64,000 nt of DNA from Desulfosporosinus lacus DSM 15449. Its GTDB lineage: Bacteria > Bacillota > Desulfitobacteriia > Desulfitobacteriales > Desulfitobacteriaceae. The position numbers and the translations under genes were made by a program. Positions 17,651 to 25,722 of the stretch are shown piece by piece (position 1 is the first letter of the stretch; every line of letters begins with the position of its first letter). The DNA is taken from contig NZ_FQXJ01000012.1 of the NCBI RefSeq assembly GCF_900129935.1, forward strand, positions 62,001 through 126,000, in the 5' to 3' direction. Below the pieces are notes generated by a model. It searched no databases and had not been told where the DNA came from. It saw only the letters and a program-made list of their open reading frames with translations.

Positions 17651-18793
17651 ATGAAAAAAATAAACAAGGTTTTAGCTTCACTAGCCATTGCTGGTATGGC
17701 ACTTACTATGATCCCTTTCAATGCCTTCGCAGAGGGTTTAATTCCTACTGGCATTAGCATAGGGGCGGCAACTGTTACGCAAATTTCCGTACAAATCGCT
17801 GACCAAGGCGGTTCGTCACATACGGCAACTCTTGACCAAATCGTGACTGAAATTATGTCCTATCGCGGCTATCTTAATCCTAGTGAAAAGGACTCCATCA
17901 ATGAAGCAAGAACAAATTTCTTGACTTCAGTTCAAGATGGGACTTTAAGCGATAGCGCTGATGGAATTTTGACGGACCAAGTAGTTGCAAGATTTCAAGC
18001 GAGTGGTTTTACGAGGTTTGATGCAAAAGTGGCACTCATTAAGGCCCTCCGTGATTTTCAAGCGGTCCGCTATTCTGATGACACTGCTACTTTGGAAAGT
18101 GCGCTCGTAAATTTTAAAATTGAAAATGAAAGAACAATCAGAACACTTTTCGGAGATGACTTTAAAGTAGAATTATTCTATGGTTTCATGATGGCTACGC
18201 AAGATGAGCTCCAAAAAGAGATCAAAAAAGAAATTAAGAAAAATCCATCCGTTATATTAGGCCTTGTAGGCAGTTCTAACACAGAAATCAAGGATACATT
18301 CGTTGAATGGCTGAAAACGGCCTTGCACAATGTTGCAGATCCTCAGAATAGTAAGTACCACGTCTTTGATCAAAAGCTCGCAGATATTGGCTGGAATATA
18401 GATTTGCTTGTTGATACGCAACGTCAGATTGGGGCGGTCATTGATCCATCGAATGCCGCTGAAAAGGCCGTAGGAATGTCAATAATCCGCTCTCAAATCC
18501 AATACAAAATCAACGGGACTATCTACGATCCCTTGACGCCTGTGAAATTGAAAAAAAGTGATAATAAACTTAAACTTGTTTTTTCTGTCAAAGGGATAGA
18601 TACTGGCGCATTTAACCTTGCAGGTCTGCTTGCTTGGAAGACCGACAATTCAGCGATTGCGACTGTTGCCGAGGATGGCTCTTCAATTAAAGCCGGTACT
18701 ACAAAAGGTACAACAGTCATAACTGCTTATAGAATTAATGATTCACAAGTAGAAATGAACGAGTTAATTAGGATCACAGTGGTTGTAAATTAA
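17651..18793 (+). CDS. Secreted protein of unknown function with C-terminal Ig-like (Big_2-like) domain
   Basis: Protein of 380 aa with a Sec signal peptide (positive KK, hydrophobic core, cleavage after NAFA near residue 27). The middle (about 50-270) is largely helical with a lysine-rich patch near 195 and matches nothing I recognise. The C-terminus (about 285-380) resembles a bacterial Ig-like group 2 domain: LAWKTDNSAIATVAEDG followed by GTTVITAYRIN. The ribosome-binding site is GAGAGGAGA. It is the first gene behind promoter copy 1, so I infer a surface or matrix protein co-regulated with the polysaccharide. A terminator follows it. Confidence 0.7.
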   Translation: MKKINKVLASLAIAGMALTMIPFNAFAEGLIPTGISIGAATVTQISVQIADQGGSSHTATLDQIVTEIMSYRGYLNPSEKDSINEARTNFLTSVQDGTLSDSADGILTDQVVARFQASGFTRFDAKVALIKALRDFQAVRYSDDTATLESALVNFKIENERTIRTLFGDDFKVELFYGFMMATQDELQKEIKKEIKKNPSVILGLVGSSNTEIKDTFVEWLKTALHNVADPQNSKYHVFDQKLADIGWNIDLLVDTQRQIGAVIDPSNAAEKAVGMSIIRSQIQYKINGTIYDPLTPVKLKKSDNKLKLVFSVKGIDTGAFNLAGLLAWKTDNSAIATVAEDGSSIKAGTTKGTTVITAYRINDSQVEMNELIRITVVVN

Positions 18794-18854
18794 TTGGGAT
18801 TTACTCAACGCGTATTACACTCGCTAAAGTTGCGGGAGAGGACAAATGGATTAT

Positions 18855-18888
18855 ACAGAGAGTTGGGGATTCCAGCTCTCTGTTTTTA
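18855..18888 (+). terminator. Terminator after the secreted protein gene
   Basis: ACAGAGAGTTGG pairs with CCAGCTCTCTGT (one G-T pair) around a 5-nt loop and is followed by TTTT. Confidence 0.85.
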
Positions 18889-18911
18889 ATTAATCTTTTC
18901 AAGACAAAGAT

Positions 18912-18941
18912 TTCGATCAAACTTATTGAAATTTGATCGAA
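18912..18941 (+). promoter_or_regulatory. Perfect inverted repeat before the next gene
   Basis: TTCGATCAAA and TTTGATCGAA are exact inverted copies separated by 10 bases and lie just ahead of the ribosome-binding site of the following gene. It could be an operator, or an RNA hairpin that influences initiation. Confidence 0.5.
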
Positions 18942-18965
18942 TGTTTAAGGGGGATAATTTACGAC

Positions 18966-19559
18966 ATGCGTAAAAAATGGCCACGGCTATTCTACACAAG
19001 CATGGCTATCGGCTTGGCGTGCGTTTTGGGTTTTTCAGAACAAATTTTCTCCGCCACGACTGCAACTCCCTCATTATCCAGTTTCAGTGGAACAGCAGTC
19101 ACTCGCTTAGAAGGCATAGACCAATATGAAACCGCATCAAAAATTGCTGGGCATGTGATGTCATCTCTGCCACTTCCTCTGCCAGGATCTACACAGCCGA
19201 CTGTTAAGGTTCTTAAGATTCAAATGCATACGGTTCCTGCCTACAACTCAGATGAAATGAGTAATGACTTAACCTTTGACATGAGTGGTGCTCAGGATAA
19301 GACTCAAGTGACTGGCTTTAGTGTCACCGTCGACCAGCCTTGCGACTTGCAATTGGATAAGATCGATAAAATCATTCCTCTTTCAGGAGGACAGGCCACC
19401 TTAGTGAACCTCGATGACTTAATTTCGGGAACACACGGCGGAAATGGGATTAGCCTAAAAACATTTAGAGCGTTTTACGGCGATAGTGTTTCAATTCAAG
19501 GGGAGCTCAAAAAGAATGGCAGTGTCGTTGGAAATTTGTCGATAACAATAAAGCTTTAG
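18966..19559 (+). CDS. Secreted protein with a single cell-wall-binding-repeat-2-like motif
   Basis: Protein of 197 aa from ATG 18966, chosen because it gives a clean signal peptide (RKKWPR, then a hydrophobic core, cleavage near SATTA); TTG 18933 is in frame but places GGGGG inside the gene. The segment VTRLEGIDQYETASKIA near residues 42-58 closely resembles the start of cell wall binding repeat 2 (RLxGxDRYETAxxIs), though only one copy is present. The remainder looks beta-rich and is unknown. It precedes the chain-length regulator gene, suggesting a cell-surface role. Confidence 0.65.
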   Translation: MRKKWPRLFYTSMAIGLACVLGFSEQIFSATTATPSLSSFSGTAVTRLEGIDQYETASKIAGHVMSSLPLPLPGSTQPTVKVLKIQMHTVPAYNSDEMSNDLTFDMSGAQDKTQVTGFSVTVDQPCDLQLDKIDKIIPLSGGQATLVNLDDLISGTHGGNGISLKTFRAFYGDSVSIQGELKKNGSVVGNLSITIKL

Positions 19560-19643
19560 GCAGAGGCTATTTAGTGGAATTATTGTAAAAAGTTAAATAG
19601 CAAAATGTTGAACAAGTTTACGGGACTGATTTGGGAGGTTGAC

Positions 19644-20336
19644 ATGGAAGAAAAAATAGAATTGCGGCAGTATTGGGACGTGTTGCGAAAACGTTGGATG
19701 ATCGTGGTGGCCTTGCCGCTCATCGCGGCACTCACCAGTGGAGTTATTAGTTTCTTTGTGATTAAACCAGTTTATCAAGCTTCAACAACGCTGATCGTTG
19801 GAAAGAAAGCTTCGGAGTCTGGACAAGCGGCAGTACAAATGCTAGATAATAGTGTGCTTCAAGCTAATCAACAACTTGCTAAAACTTACGCAACGATCGC
19901 ACAGAGTCGCACTGTCGAACAAAATGTGATCAAGGACTTAAACTTACCACTGACGGTCGAAGGACTCGACAGTCTGATCTCGATAAATCCAGTAAAGACT
20001 ACGGAAATTTTGGAGATCCAGGTGACCAATACAAACTCAGAGCTGGCGGCCTCGATTGCTAATACAATGGCGCAAGAGTTTTCTAAAGCTGTTATCGAAA
20101 TTAAAAAAGTGGACAGCGTAAGCATTGTGGATACTGCAGTAATTCCGGATAAGCCCATTAAGCCCAGAAAAACCCTGAACGTACTGATTGCCTTTGTTGT
20201 GGGCCTTATGGCTTCTGTTGGGCTGGTCTTCCTACTGGAATATCTGGATAACACTGTAAAGACCTCGAGTGATGTAGAGAAGCTTTTGGGGATACCAGTA
20301 CTAGGCATCATTCCAGACTATGAAATGGGAAAATAA
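19644..20336 (+). CDS. Polysaccharide co-polymerase / BY-kinase adaptor (Wzz, CpsC/YveK type)
   Basis: Membrane protein of 230 aa with two transmembrane helices (about 24-44 and 180-200) enclosing an external helical domain. A Wzz signature occurs after the second helix start (PDKPIKPRKTLNVLIAFVVG). ATG 19644 with GGGAGG is preferred to the upstream in-frame ATG at 19605. In Gram-positives such proteins set polymer chain length and activate the partner tyrosine kinase, which is encoded 21 bp downstream. Confidence 0.88.
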   Translation: MEEKIELRQYWDVLRKRWMIVVALPLIAALTSGVISFFVIKPVYQASTTLIVGKKASESGQAAVQMLDNSVLQANQQLAKTYATIAQSRTVEQNVIKDLNLPLTVEGLDSLISINPVKTTEILEIQVTNTNSELAASIANTMAQEFSKAVIEIKKVDSVSIVDTAVIPDKPIKPRKTLNVLIAFVVGLMASVGLVFLLEYLDNTVKTSSDVEKLLGIPVLGIIPDYEMGK

Positions 20337-20357
20337 GGGCAAGAGAGGGAGGTTTGA

Positions 20358-21038
20358 TTGGTGTATTCCTTAATTACTTTCGAACAAACGAAATCTCCAA
20401 TCTCAGAAGCCTATCGAGTGCTTAGAACAAATGTCCAGTTTACGAGTGTGGATTCAGAGACTCAGATAATAATGGTCACAAGCTCAGGTCCTCGGGAAGG
20501 AAAATCTCACACCGTCGCTAATCTTGGGGTTAGTATGGCTCAATCCGGAAAATCCGTTCTTATTATTGATGCTGATTTGCGTAATCCAACTCAGCATAAA
20601 CTATTTGGATTGGATAATGGAGAAGGGTTATCAGTTTCCTTGGTTCAAGATCAAGACTATCATAAATATATAAGGGAAACGACTGTGCCCGGTGTCATGG
20701 TTCTCTCGGCAGGTCCTGTTCCTCCAAATCCTGCAGAACTCGTCGGATCAAAACGGATGAAATGCCTCATCGAGGAAGTCGGTGACCAATTTGAGATAGT
20801 CCTCATCGATACTCCTCCCATTATTGCAGTCACTGATGCAGCGATTCTCGCCCAGGAAGTTGATGGAGTCATCCTAGTATTAGCCTTCGGGGAAGTGAAC
20901 AAGGATTATGCGCAAAAAGCCAAGGGACTGCTGGACAAGTTGGGGATTAAGATCCTCGGGGCGGTTCTCAATAAAGTGGACATGGATACCAACGATTATT
21001 ACTATTACAACTATCATAACTCTTCGGAGCAGAAATAA
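20358..21038 (+). CDS. CpsD/YwqD-type bacterial tyrosine kinase
   Basis: Cytoplasmic BY-kinase of 226 aa. The Walker A GPREGKSHTVANL is near residue 50, Walker A' VLIIDADLRNP near 73 and Walker B IVLIDTPP near 152. The C-terminus carries a tyrosine cluster, DYYYYNYHNSSEQK, the usual autophosphorylation tail. TTG 20358 or GTG 20361 is the start; GGGAGG fits the GTG slightly better. It acts with the adjacent Wzz-like adaptor to control polymer export and length. The pair lies immediately before the quorum-sensing cassette. Confidence 0.9.
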   Translation: MVYSLITFEQTKSPISEAYRVLRTNVQFTSVDSETQIIMVTSSGPREGKSHTVANLGVSMAQSGKSVLIIDADLRNPTQHKLFGLDNGEGLSVSLVQDQDYHKYIRETTVPGVMVLSAGPVPPNPAELVGSKRMKCLIEEVGDQFEIVLIDTPPIIAVTDAAILAQEVDGVILVLAFGEVNKDYAQKAKGLLDKLGIKILGAVLNKVDMDTNDYYYYNYHNSSEQK

Positions 21039-21167
21039 GATGTCTGATCTGTAGATAATGATTGGAGCAGAAGGAAGCAAATGTGTAGATTTTCGTAATA
21101 TTTCCTGAAATAGGAGGAATCTTAGGAATAGGTGTCAAACTTATTCAAGAAGGAAAGGGGTAATTTA

Positions 21168-21368
21168 ATGAACTTTGACAACATTGCTGAATTAGTTCAC
21201 GAATTAGCTAAAAACCCAAATCACAGCTCAGTAAAACTACCACAGTTAAAAGCTAACAGGGAAATGACCAACCGGGAATTGAACGCCATAGCCAAAGTGT
21301 TCTCCCAAGAAAAATTGTCGGGCAATTCTTTAGAGGCTATCATGAAACCGACTCTCTATTGGGTATAA
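21168..21368 (+). CDS. ComX-like pre-pheromone
   Basis: Peptide precursor of 66 aa starting at ATG 21168 behind AAGGGG. It is hydrophilic, with no signal peptide, and ends in KPTLYWV with Trp65 next to last. ComX precursors of Bacillus are 55-75 aa, end with a processed peptide of 5-10 residues, and are isoprenylated on a tryptophan near the C-terminus. The next gene encodes an isoprenyl transferase and is followed by a kinase and regulator, so this is the likely signal gene. Size, position and the terminal Trp are seen; modification and cleavage are inferred. Overall sequence similarity between ComX types is low, so family assignment rests on context. Confidence 0.75.
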   Translation: MNFDNIAELVHELAKNPNHSSVKLPQLKANREMTNRELNAIAKVFSQEKLSGNSLEAIMKPTLYWV

Positions 21369-21386
21369 AAGGGGCTTAGTTATACC

Positions 21387-22328
21387 ATGGATATGGACGG
21401 AAGTATTACGAAGGAAATAGAATCGCTTTTGACCGAATCAGGTCTGAGCGAGGGTGTAGTAAGCATCATCAATGGTTGGCTTGATTCCAGTTTTGGAAGC
21501 AAGGGCAGGTATGGGTGGGCCCAATTAACTCTAATAACCTGCGATAGCACTGGGGGAGTCCCGGAAGAAGGGCTCCGAGGAGCAGTCGCTATGGAACTTT
21601 ACGCCTTGGCAGCGGATATTTTGGACGATATTCAAGACCAAGATAACAACGATCTTCCTTGGCGTAAAGTTCCTCCTGCGCAAGGGATTAATCTGGCGAC
21701 TTGTATTCTGGTTCTTAGCTACAAAGCGCTTTCTGGGTTATCTAACCCCAGGCATTTCGAGGAAGCAAGTAAGGTTTTTAACCAAATGGGGTTACAAGTC
21801 TGTGATGGGCAATTTCAGGAGTTTTTGAATGACAGTAAAGATAGAATTACCCTTGAAGAGTATTTTAAGGTTATTAATAAAAAATCCTGTGGATTAACTG
21901 CCGGCGCTTGCAAGATTGGGGCGATCTTAGGAGAAGCTGATCAAACACTTGTCGACCGGTTAGAAGAATTCGGAATGTGTTTAGGGATGATGGGTCAAAT
22001 CAAAAACGATCTCGATGACTTTCTGAATTTGGAGACCAAAAGTGATTTCATTAAAGGAAGGAAAACTCTCCCCTTTGTTTATCTCCTTAATGTTCTGGAT
22101 GAGATAGAAGCTGAAGAGTTAAAGTACCTGAGTACTTTGGCCATCAAAGGTTTAACTAACTTCGGGACAAATGAAAAAGGACAGTTAAGAGAATTGGTTA
22201 TCAACGAAGGGACTATTCATTATTGTTCAGTAATTCACGAGATGTATATGCAGCGTGCGCTGGAGATTGTAAACCGTATCCCAATATCGGAAAAAAGTAA
22301 AGAGAAGTTGATTCAGCTTGTTGGATAA
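21387..22328 (+). CDS. ComQ-like isoprenyl transferase
   Basis: Isoprenyl diphosphate synthase superfamily protein of 313 aa. The first aspartate-rich motif is D80-D81-x-x-D84-x-D86 (ILDDIQDQD), and the second lies in QIKNDLDDF near residue 213. ComQ proteins use such motifs to bind a farnesyl or geranyl diphosphate and prenylate the ComX tryptophan, and are needed for its maturation. It starts 18 bp after the small gene and overlaps the kinase gene. A housekeeping polyprenyl synthase is the alternative, but the neighbours argue against it. Confidence 0.82.
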   Translation: MDMDGSITKEIESLLTESGLSEGVVSIINGWLDSSFGSKGRYGWAQLTLITCDSTGGVPEEGLRGAVAMELYALAADILDDIQDQDNNDLPWRKVPPAQGINLATCILVLSYKALSGLSNPRHFEEASKVFNQMGLQVCDGQFQEFLNDSKDRITLEEYFKVINKKSCGLTAGACKIGAILGEADQTLVDRLEEFGMCLGMMGQIKNDLDDFLNLETKSDFIKGRKTLPFVYLLNVLDEIEAEELKYLSTLAIKGLTNFGTNEKGQLRELVINEGTIHYCSVIHEMYMQRALEIVNRIPISEKSKEKLIQLVG

Positions 22329-24663
22329 AACAACGTTTAGGCGGCTAGCACTTCGAACTGCTAATGTCGCCTTTATTATAGTTTGTGTTGTATATGTTAC
22401 TATTCTGTTCAATCAACCATATGTTGGTCTAAGCCTTAAAAGTAGTGGAGTAAACTGGAACGTAACGTTTAGTGATCCCCATGGCGAGGGTTATCGTTCG
22501 GGAATTCGTGCAGGGGATAGGGTTATTAAGATTAATCACGACGACCCCGGAAAGTATCCGTCCACTAAAAAGTGGGGGGAGGCAGAAGGAGCTACAACGA
22601 TTACCGTAAAAAGTCCTGAAGTGCCCATGAGAGTTGTCCAAATAGAGAATCCGCCTTTTACCTATACAATGTTAAGTGAACTCCCGATGGCGACTTTAGG
22701 AGTTGTCTTTTGGCTGGTAGGCCTTGTTACAGTCTTTAAGCGACTCTTCCTGGCCAAGGCTTATGATCTGTTCTGGTTAAATTGGCTAGCCGGTTTAGTC
22801 ATAATCTTAGCCCCGGTCTCCAGTCGGGGATTGATCTTGGCGAGAGAATTAGAGGCCATTGGTTTCTCTCTGGTCCCAGTCGTCTTAGTGAAGTTTATTT
22901 CTGTCTTTACTAACAAGGTTAATCGACTAAACCAACTTATTATTTGGGTCTTAGGACTTATTTCAGCCCTTTTGGTTACGATCCTTGTTTTAAATGGGCT
23001 AGGGGTTGTTATTGAGGTTGCTGAAATCAGAAAACTCCCCCTGGTCAATGGGTTGATCGGTACGGTTGCAGTTTTAGGGAATTTAGTTTGGCTGATTAGA
23101 TTACCCGCTGATAAGCCGGAGAAAAATCAGGCTGCCATTGTGCTTGCGGGTCTGGCCATGGGGTTGTTGCCCTTTGTAATCCTTACAGCGGTTCCCATCC
23201 TGATTGATGCCCCGCTTATCGCTAATCCCAAGGTCAGTGCACTTTTTATTGTAATTGTTCCGATTACCCTTAGTTATATTGTTCTAAATAGGAGCTTGCC
23301 GGATGGCCGTATGTTTCTGGAGTTCCTCATTATCTCTCTGGTTTCTGGCATTTTAACATGCCTTCTTTTTACTTATTTTTTATTTCTTATAGGAGTGATT
23401 AAGGATTTAAAGCTTGAGACTTATCTATTATGGTTGTCTTTGACCGGGATGGCGCTGGTCATCTTTAACCTTTTTAAAGTTTTCGTCCATTATGCCACGG
23501 ATAAGAGTGTCTTTTTTCATGGCAGGGGTGGAATTGAAACTAAAATCGTTGCATTACACGGGAACCCATCCTCGATGAATGAAGCTTTAATTGTTGAAGA
23601 GTTAGTGAGCCAACTAGGGTTGGAAGGTGCCTTTGTTATAGCAGAGGATCAAAAAGGGTGGCACACAAAAAGCGCAGCAGGACGATATCTTGGCAATCCA
23701 TCAGAACAAGCAATCCTGGAGGATTATTACCGAATAGCTAAAAACACCGGGCAGGCCATCGAGTGTTTTTCCGGCAATTTTCCTGCGGAATTGTACATAC
23801 CCTTTGTTTCTGAAGAGTTTACCTGCGGAATGTTCCTGGGCCATCGTCGTTCCTATATCAAATTTAAAGCAAATGAAGTACCGTTACTCACTTCAATGTG
23901 TTATCAATTAGGTCAACGCCTCAAAGTGATCCATGTCATGAAGCAATTGTCCAGGGAAATCAATGTCATGGAGAAAAAGTCCCGGGAAACACAACGAAGA
24001 AGCCAGGGACTGGAAGTAATCAATCGATTATTATTTAGTAACCTGGAGGAAGAAAAGAAAGTTCTGGCCCGGGAAATACATGACGGATCCTTACAGATAG
24101 GCTTAGATCTAAACCGCAGGATGAAAGAATTAATTACAAATTTTCCCGCTGGAAGTAATAGTTTTCAAACCATCTCCGTAATGCAGGACATGATAGAGGA
24201 TTTGAATTATGAACTTCGTTCAATTTGCACTAATTTGCGCCCATCCTCTTTGCGGGATTTGGGGCTTATTCCTGCTGTCGAGGTTATGTTTGAGCAAATT
24301 ATGCAAAGAGAGCTTTTGGTAATCGTACTAGATGTCATAGGAATGAGTAGAGAGGCTCGCTTTAACGAGGATATTGAACTGGTAGCGTTTCGATTTTTGC
24401 AAGAAGGAATTAATAACGTTATAAAGCACTCCGGTTCGTCCAGAGTAAATGTCACCATTACTTTGGTCAATAGGAAAATCGAAATGTTAATGAAGGATTC
24501 CGGTAAAGGGTTTGACCCCCAGGAGATAGCAGATTGGTCGTTAACGGGCAATCATTTCGGAATTATTGGCATGAAAGAACGGATAGAAAGCTTGGGTGGG
24601 GATTTTTCTATTACTTCAAAGATCGGTCAGGGAGTGATGCTTAAGGCGTCTATTCCGATTTAG
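22318..24663 (+). CDS. ComP-like sensor histidine kinase with PDZ-like external domain
   Basis: Sensor kinase of 781 aa. After a first membrane helix (about 13-33) comes an external PDZ-like segment (GYRSGIRAGDRVIKIN near 62-77), then about eight to nine more helices up to residue 390. A GAF-like region and a coiled linker follow. The HisKA_3 phosphoacceptor is His588 in AREIHDGSLQ, and the ATPase has an N box (QEGINNVIKHSG), DSGKGFD and GIIGMKERIESLGG. Many membrane spans plus HisKA_3 is the ComP architecture. The TTG start at 22318 (or 22321) overlaps the transferase gene by 11 bp. It should sense the modified peptide and phosphorylate the next gene product. Confidence 0.85.
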   Translation: MLDKTTFRRLALRTANVAFIIVCVVYVTILFNQPYVGLSLKSSGVNWNVTFSDPHGEGYRSGIRAGDRVIKINHDDPGKYPSTKKWGEAEGATTITVKSPEVPMRVVQIENPPFTYTMLSELPMATLGVVFWLVGLVTVFKRLFLAKAYDLFWLNWLAGLVIILAPVSSRGLILARELEAIGFSLVPVVLVKFISVFTNKVNRLNQLIIWVLGLISALLVTILVLNGLGVVIEVAEIRKLPLVNGLIGTVAVLGNLVWLIRLPADKPEKNQAAIVLAGLAMGLLPFVILTAVPILIDAPLIANPKVSALFIVIVPITLSYIVLNRSLPDGRMFLEFLIISLVSGILTCLLFTYFLFLIGVIKDLKLETYLLWLSLTGMALVIFNLFKVFVHYATDKSVFFHGRGGIETKIVALHGNPSSMNEALIVEELVSQLGLEGAFVIAEDQKGWHTKSAAGRYLGNPSEQAILEDYYRIAKNTGQAIECFSGNFPAELYIPFVSEEFTCGMFLGHRRSYIKFKANEVPLLTSMCYQLGQRLKVIHVMKQLSREINVMEKKSRETQRRSQGLEVINRLLFSNLEEEKKVLAREIHDGSLQIGLDLNRRMKELITNFPAGSNSFQTISVMQDMIEDLNYELRSICTNLRPSSLRDLGLIPAVEVMFEQIMQRELLVIVLDVIGMSREARFNEDIELVAFRFLQEGINNVIKHSGSSRVNVTITLVNRKIEMLMKDSGKGFDPQEIADWSLTGNHFGIIGMKERIESLGGDFSITSKIGQGVMLKASIPI

Positions 24664-24706
24664 AATGGTAAAGAGTCTTAGAACTACTGAAGGAGGAGGA
24701 AGGGTA

Positions 24707-25402
24707 ATGCTCGCTAGTTTAGAAAAGACCATAAGAGTTGTAGTAGTGGATGACCATACACTCTTTGCGGAAGGTACTGTATCGTTGCTATCTTCTGAGC
24801 CCTATATCTCTGTGGTGGGAACGGCTAAGAATGGAAGGGATTGTTTAAGACTAGTGAAGGTGGAAGATCCGGACGTGGTATTACTGGATATTAATCTTCC
24901 TGATTTCAGTGGAACCGATTTGATAGAAAAAATTAAAGAGATCGCTTCAAATGTTAAGATTATTATGCTTACCGGACAAAGCCCTGAGGGGTATGTTAAT
25001 GCCTCCTTAAAAAAAGGTGCCAGTGGCTTTCTTCTTAAAGACTGTTCAAAAAGGGAAATGACAGCGGCAATATTCCAGGTCTCAAATTGTAGTGGTCAGT
25101 ACTATTTTTCCCAAAACATGGCCCCCTATCTTAGATCTGTCATTGTTGGGGAAGAGGTTAGAACGGATAGTATGGAGTCAAAAAAAGCCCCTGGTACATT
25201 TCTGACTCCAAAGGAACAAGAGATCATAGAATTAATTGCCCAGGGCTTGCGCAATCGAGAAATCGCTGCTGCATTGGAGATTAAAAACCGCACTGTGGAT
25301 TTCCATGTCAGCAATATCCTGTCAAAGTTAGGCGCAAAATCCCGCTTAGAGGCTGTATTGATTTATACAAAGGATAATGTGATAGGGGATAAGATCAGTT
25401 AA
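24707..25402 (+). CDS. ComA-like response regulator (NarL/LuxR type)
   Basis: Response regulator of 231 aa from ATG 24707, which has AAGGAGGAGG; the longer in-frame start at 24665 is unlikely. The receiver domain has Asp15-Asp16, phosphoacceptor Asp61 (VLLDINLPD), a Thr in IIMLTG and a Lys in FLLKD. The LuxR-type helix-turn-helix (LTPKEQEIIELIAQG, then NREIAAALEIKNRTVDFHV) is near residues 163-205. It is 43 bp after the kinase gene and ends the cassette before a strong terminator. I infer it binds the GTAG-N3-CTAC-type sites in the two promoter modules on either side. Confidence 0.85.
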   Translation: MLASLEKTIRVVVVDDHTLFAEGTVSLLSSEPYISVVGTAKNGRDCLRLVKVEDPDVVLLDINLPDFSGTDLIEKIKEIASNVKIIMLTGQSPEGYVNASLKKGASGFLLKDCSKREMTAAIFQVSNCSGQYYFSQNMAPYLRSVIVGEEVRTDSMESKKAPGTFLTPKEQEIIELIAQGLRNREIAAALEIKNRTVDFHVSNILSKLGAKSRLEAVLIYTKDNVIGDKIS

Positions 25403-25428
25403 AGAATGAGCTTAAGTTTAATAACAAG

Positions 25429-25473
25429 AGAATGCAAAAGAGTCACACGCAATGTGTGGCTCTTTTGCATTCT
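25429..25473. terminator. Bidirectional terminator after the quorum-sensing cassette
   Basis: Arms 25429-25448 and 25454-25473 pair over 20 bases with one T-G pair. The core GAGTCACAC-GCAAT-GTGTGGCTC is flanked by AAAA and TTTT, the form expected of a terminator working on both strands. Confidence 0.85.
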
Positions 25474-25491
25474 GAGGATTAATTAAAGGTT

Positions 25492-25576
25492 AACCTGTAG
25501 GAACTACCTAAAAGTTTATTTATTTTCCCTGTAGTTTCTCCGGATGTGCAAATATTGGAAGGGACTTATAATAAAT
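25492..25576 (+). promoter_or_regulatory. Activator-dependent promoter module, copy 2
   Basis: Second copy of the 85-bp module. CCTGTAG occurs at 25494 and 25528, again 34 bp apart, the first within CCTGTAGGAACTACCT. TATAAT is at 25567-25572 and the expected -35 position reads ATGTGC, far from consensus. It directly follows the cassette terminator, so the polysaccharide genes have their own start. The leader to the first gene at 25723 is about 145 nt and I see no riboswitch in it. Confidence 0.75.
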
Positions 25577-25722
25577 TCTAACATATTAACCCCTTAATGG
25601 TTTGGAGAACTATCTTGCCGTCTTTCTCGACGAAATCAATACAAAACGTTGCACAAAGCAGAAAGGTTTGAGTAAGGAGGAGATAATTCTGTATTTGTAC
25701 TACTGTAAAGGAAGGTCCATCC

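Noticed and set aside
21041-21167. A third copy of the CCTGTAG promoter module before the pheromone gene
   Set aside because: Only a loose CTGTAG is present near 21050, without the second site or TATAAT spacing.
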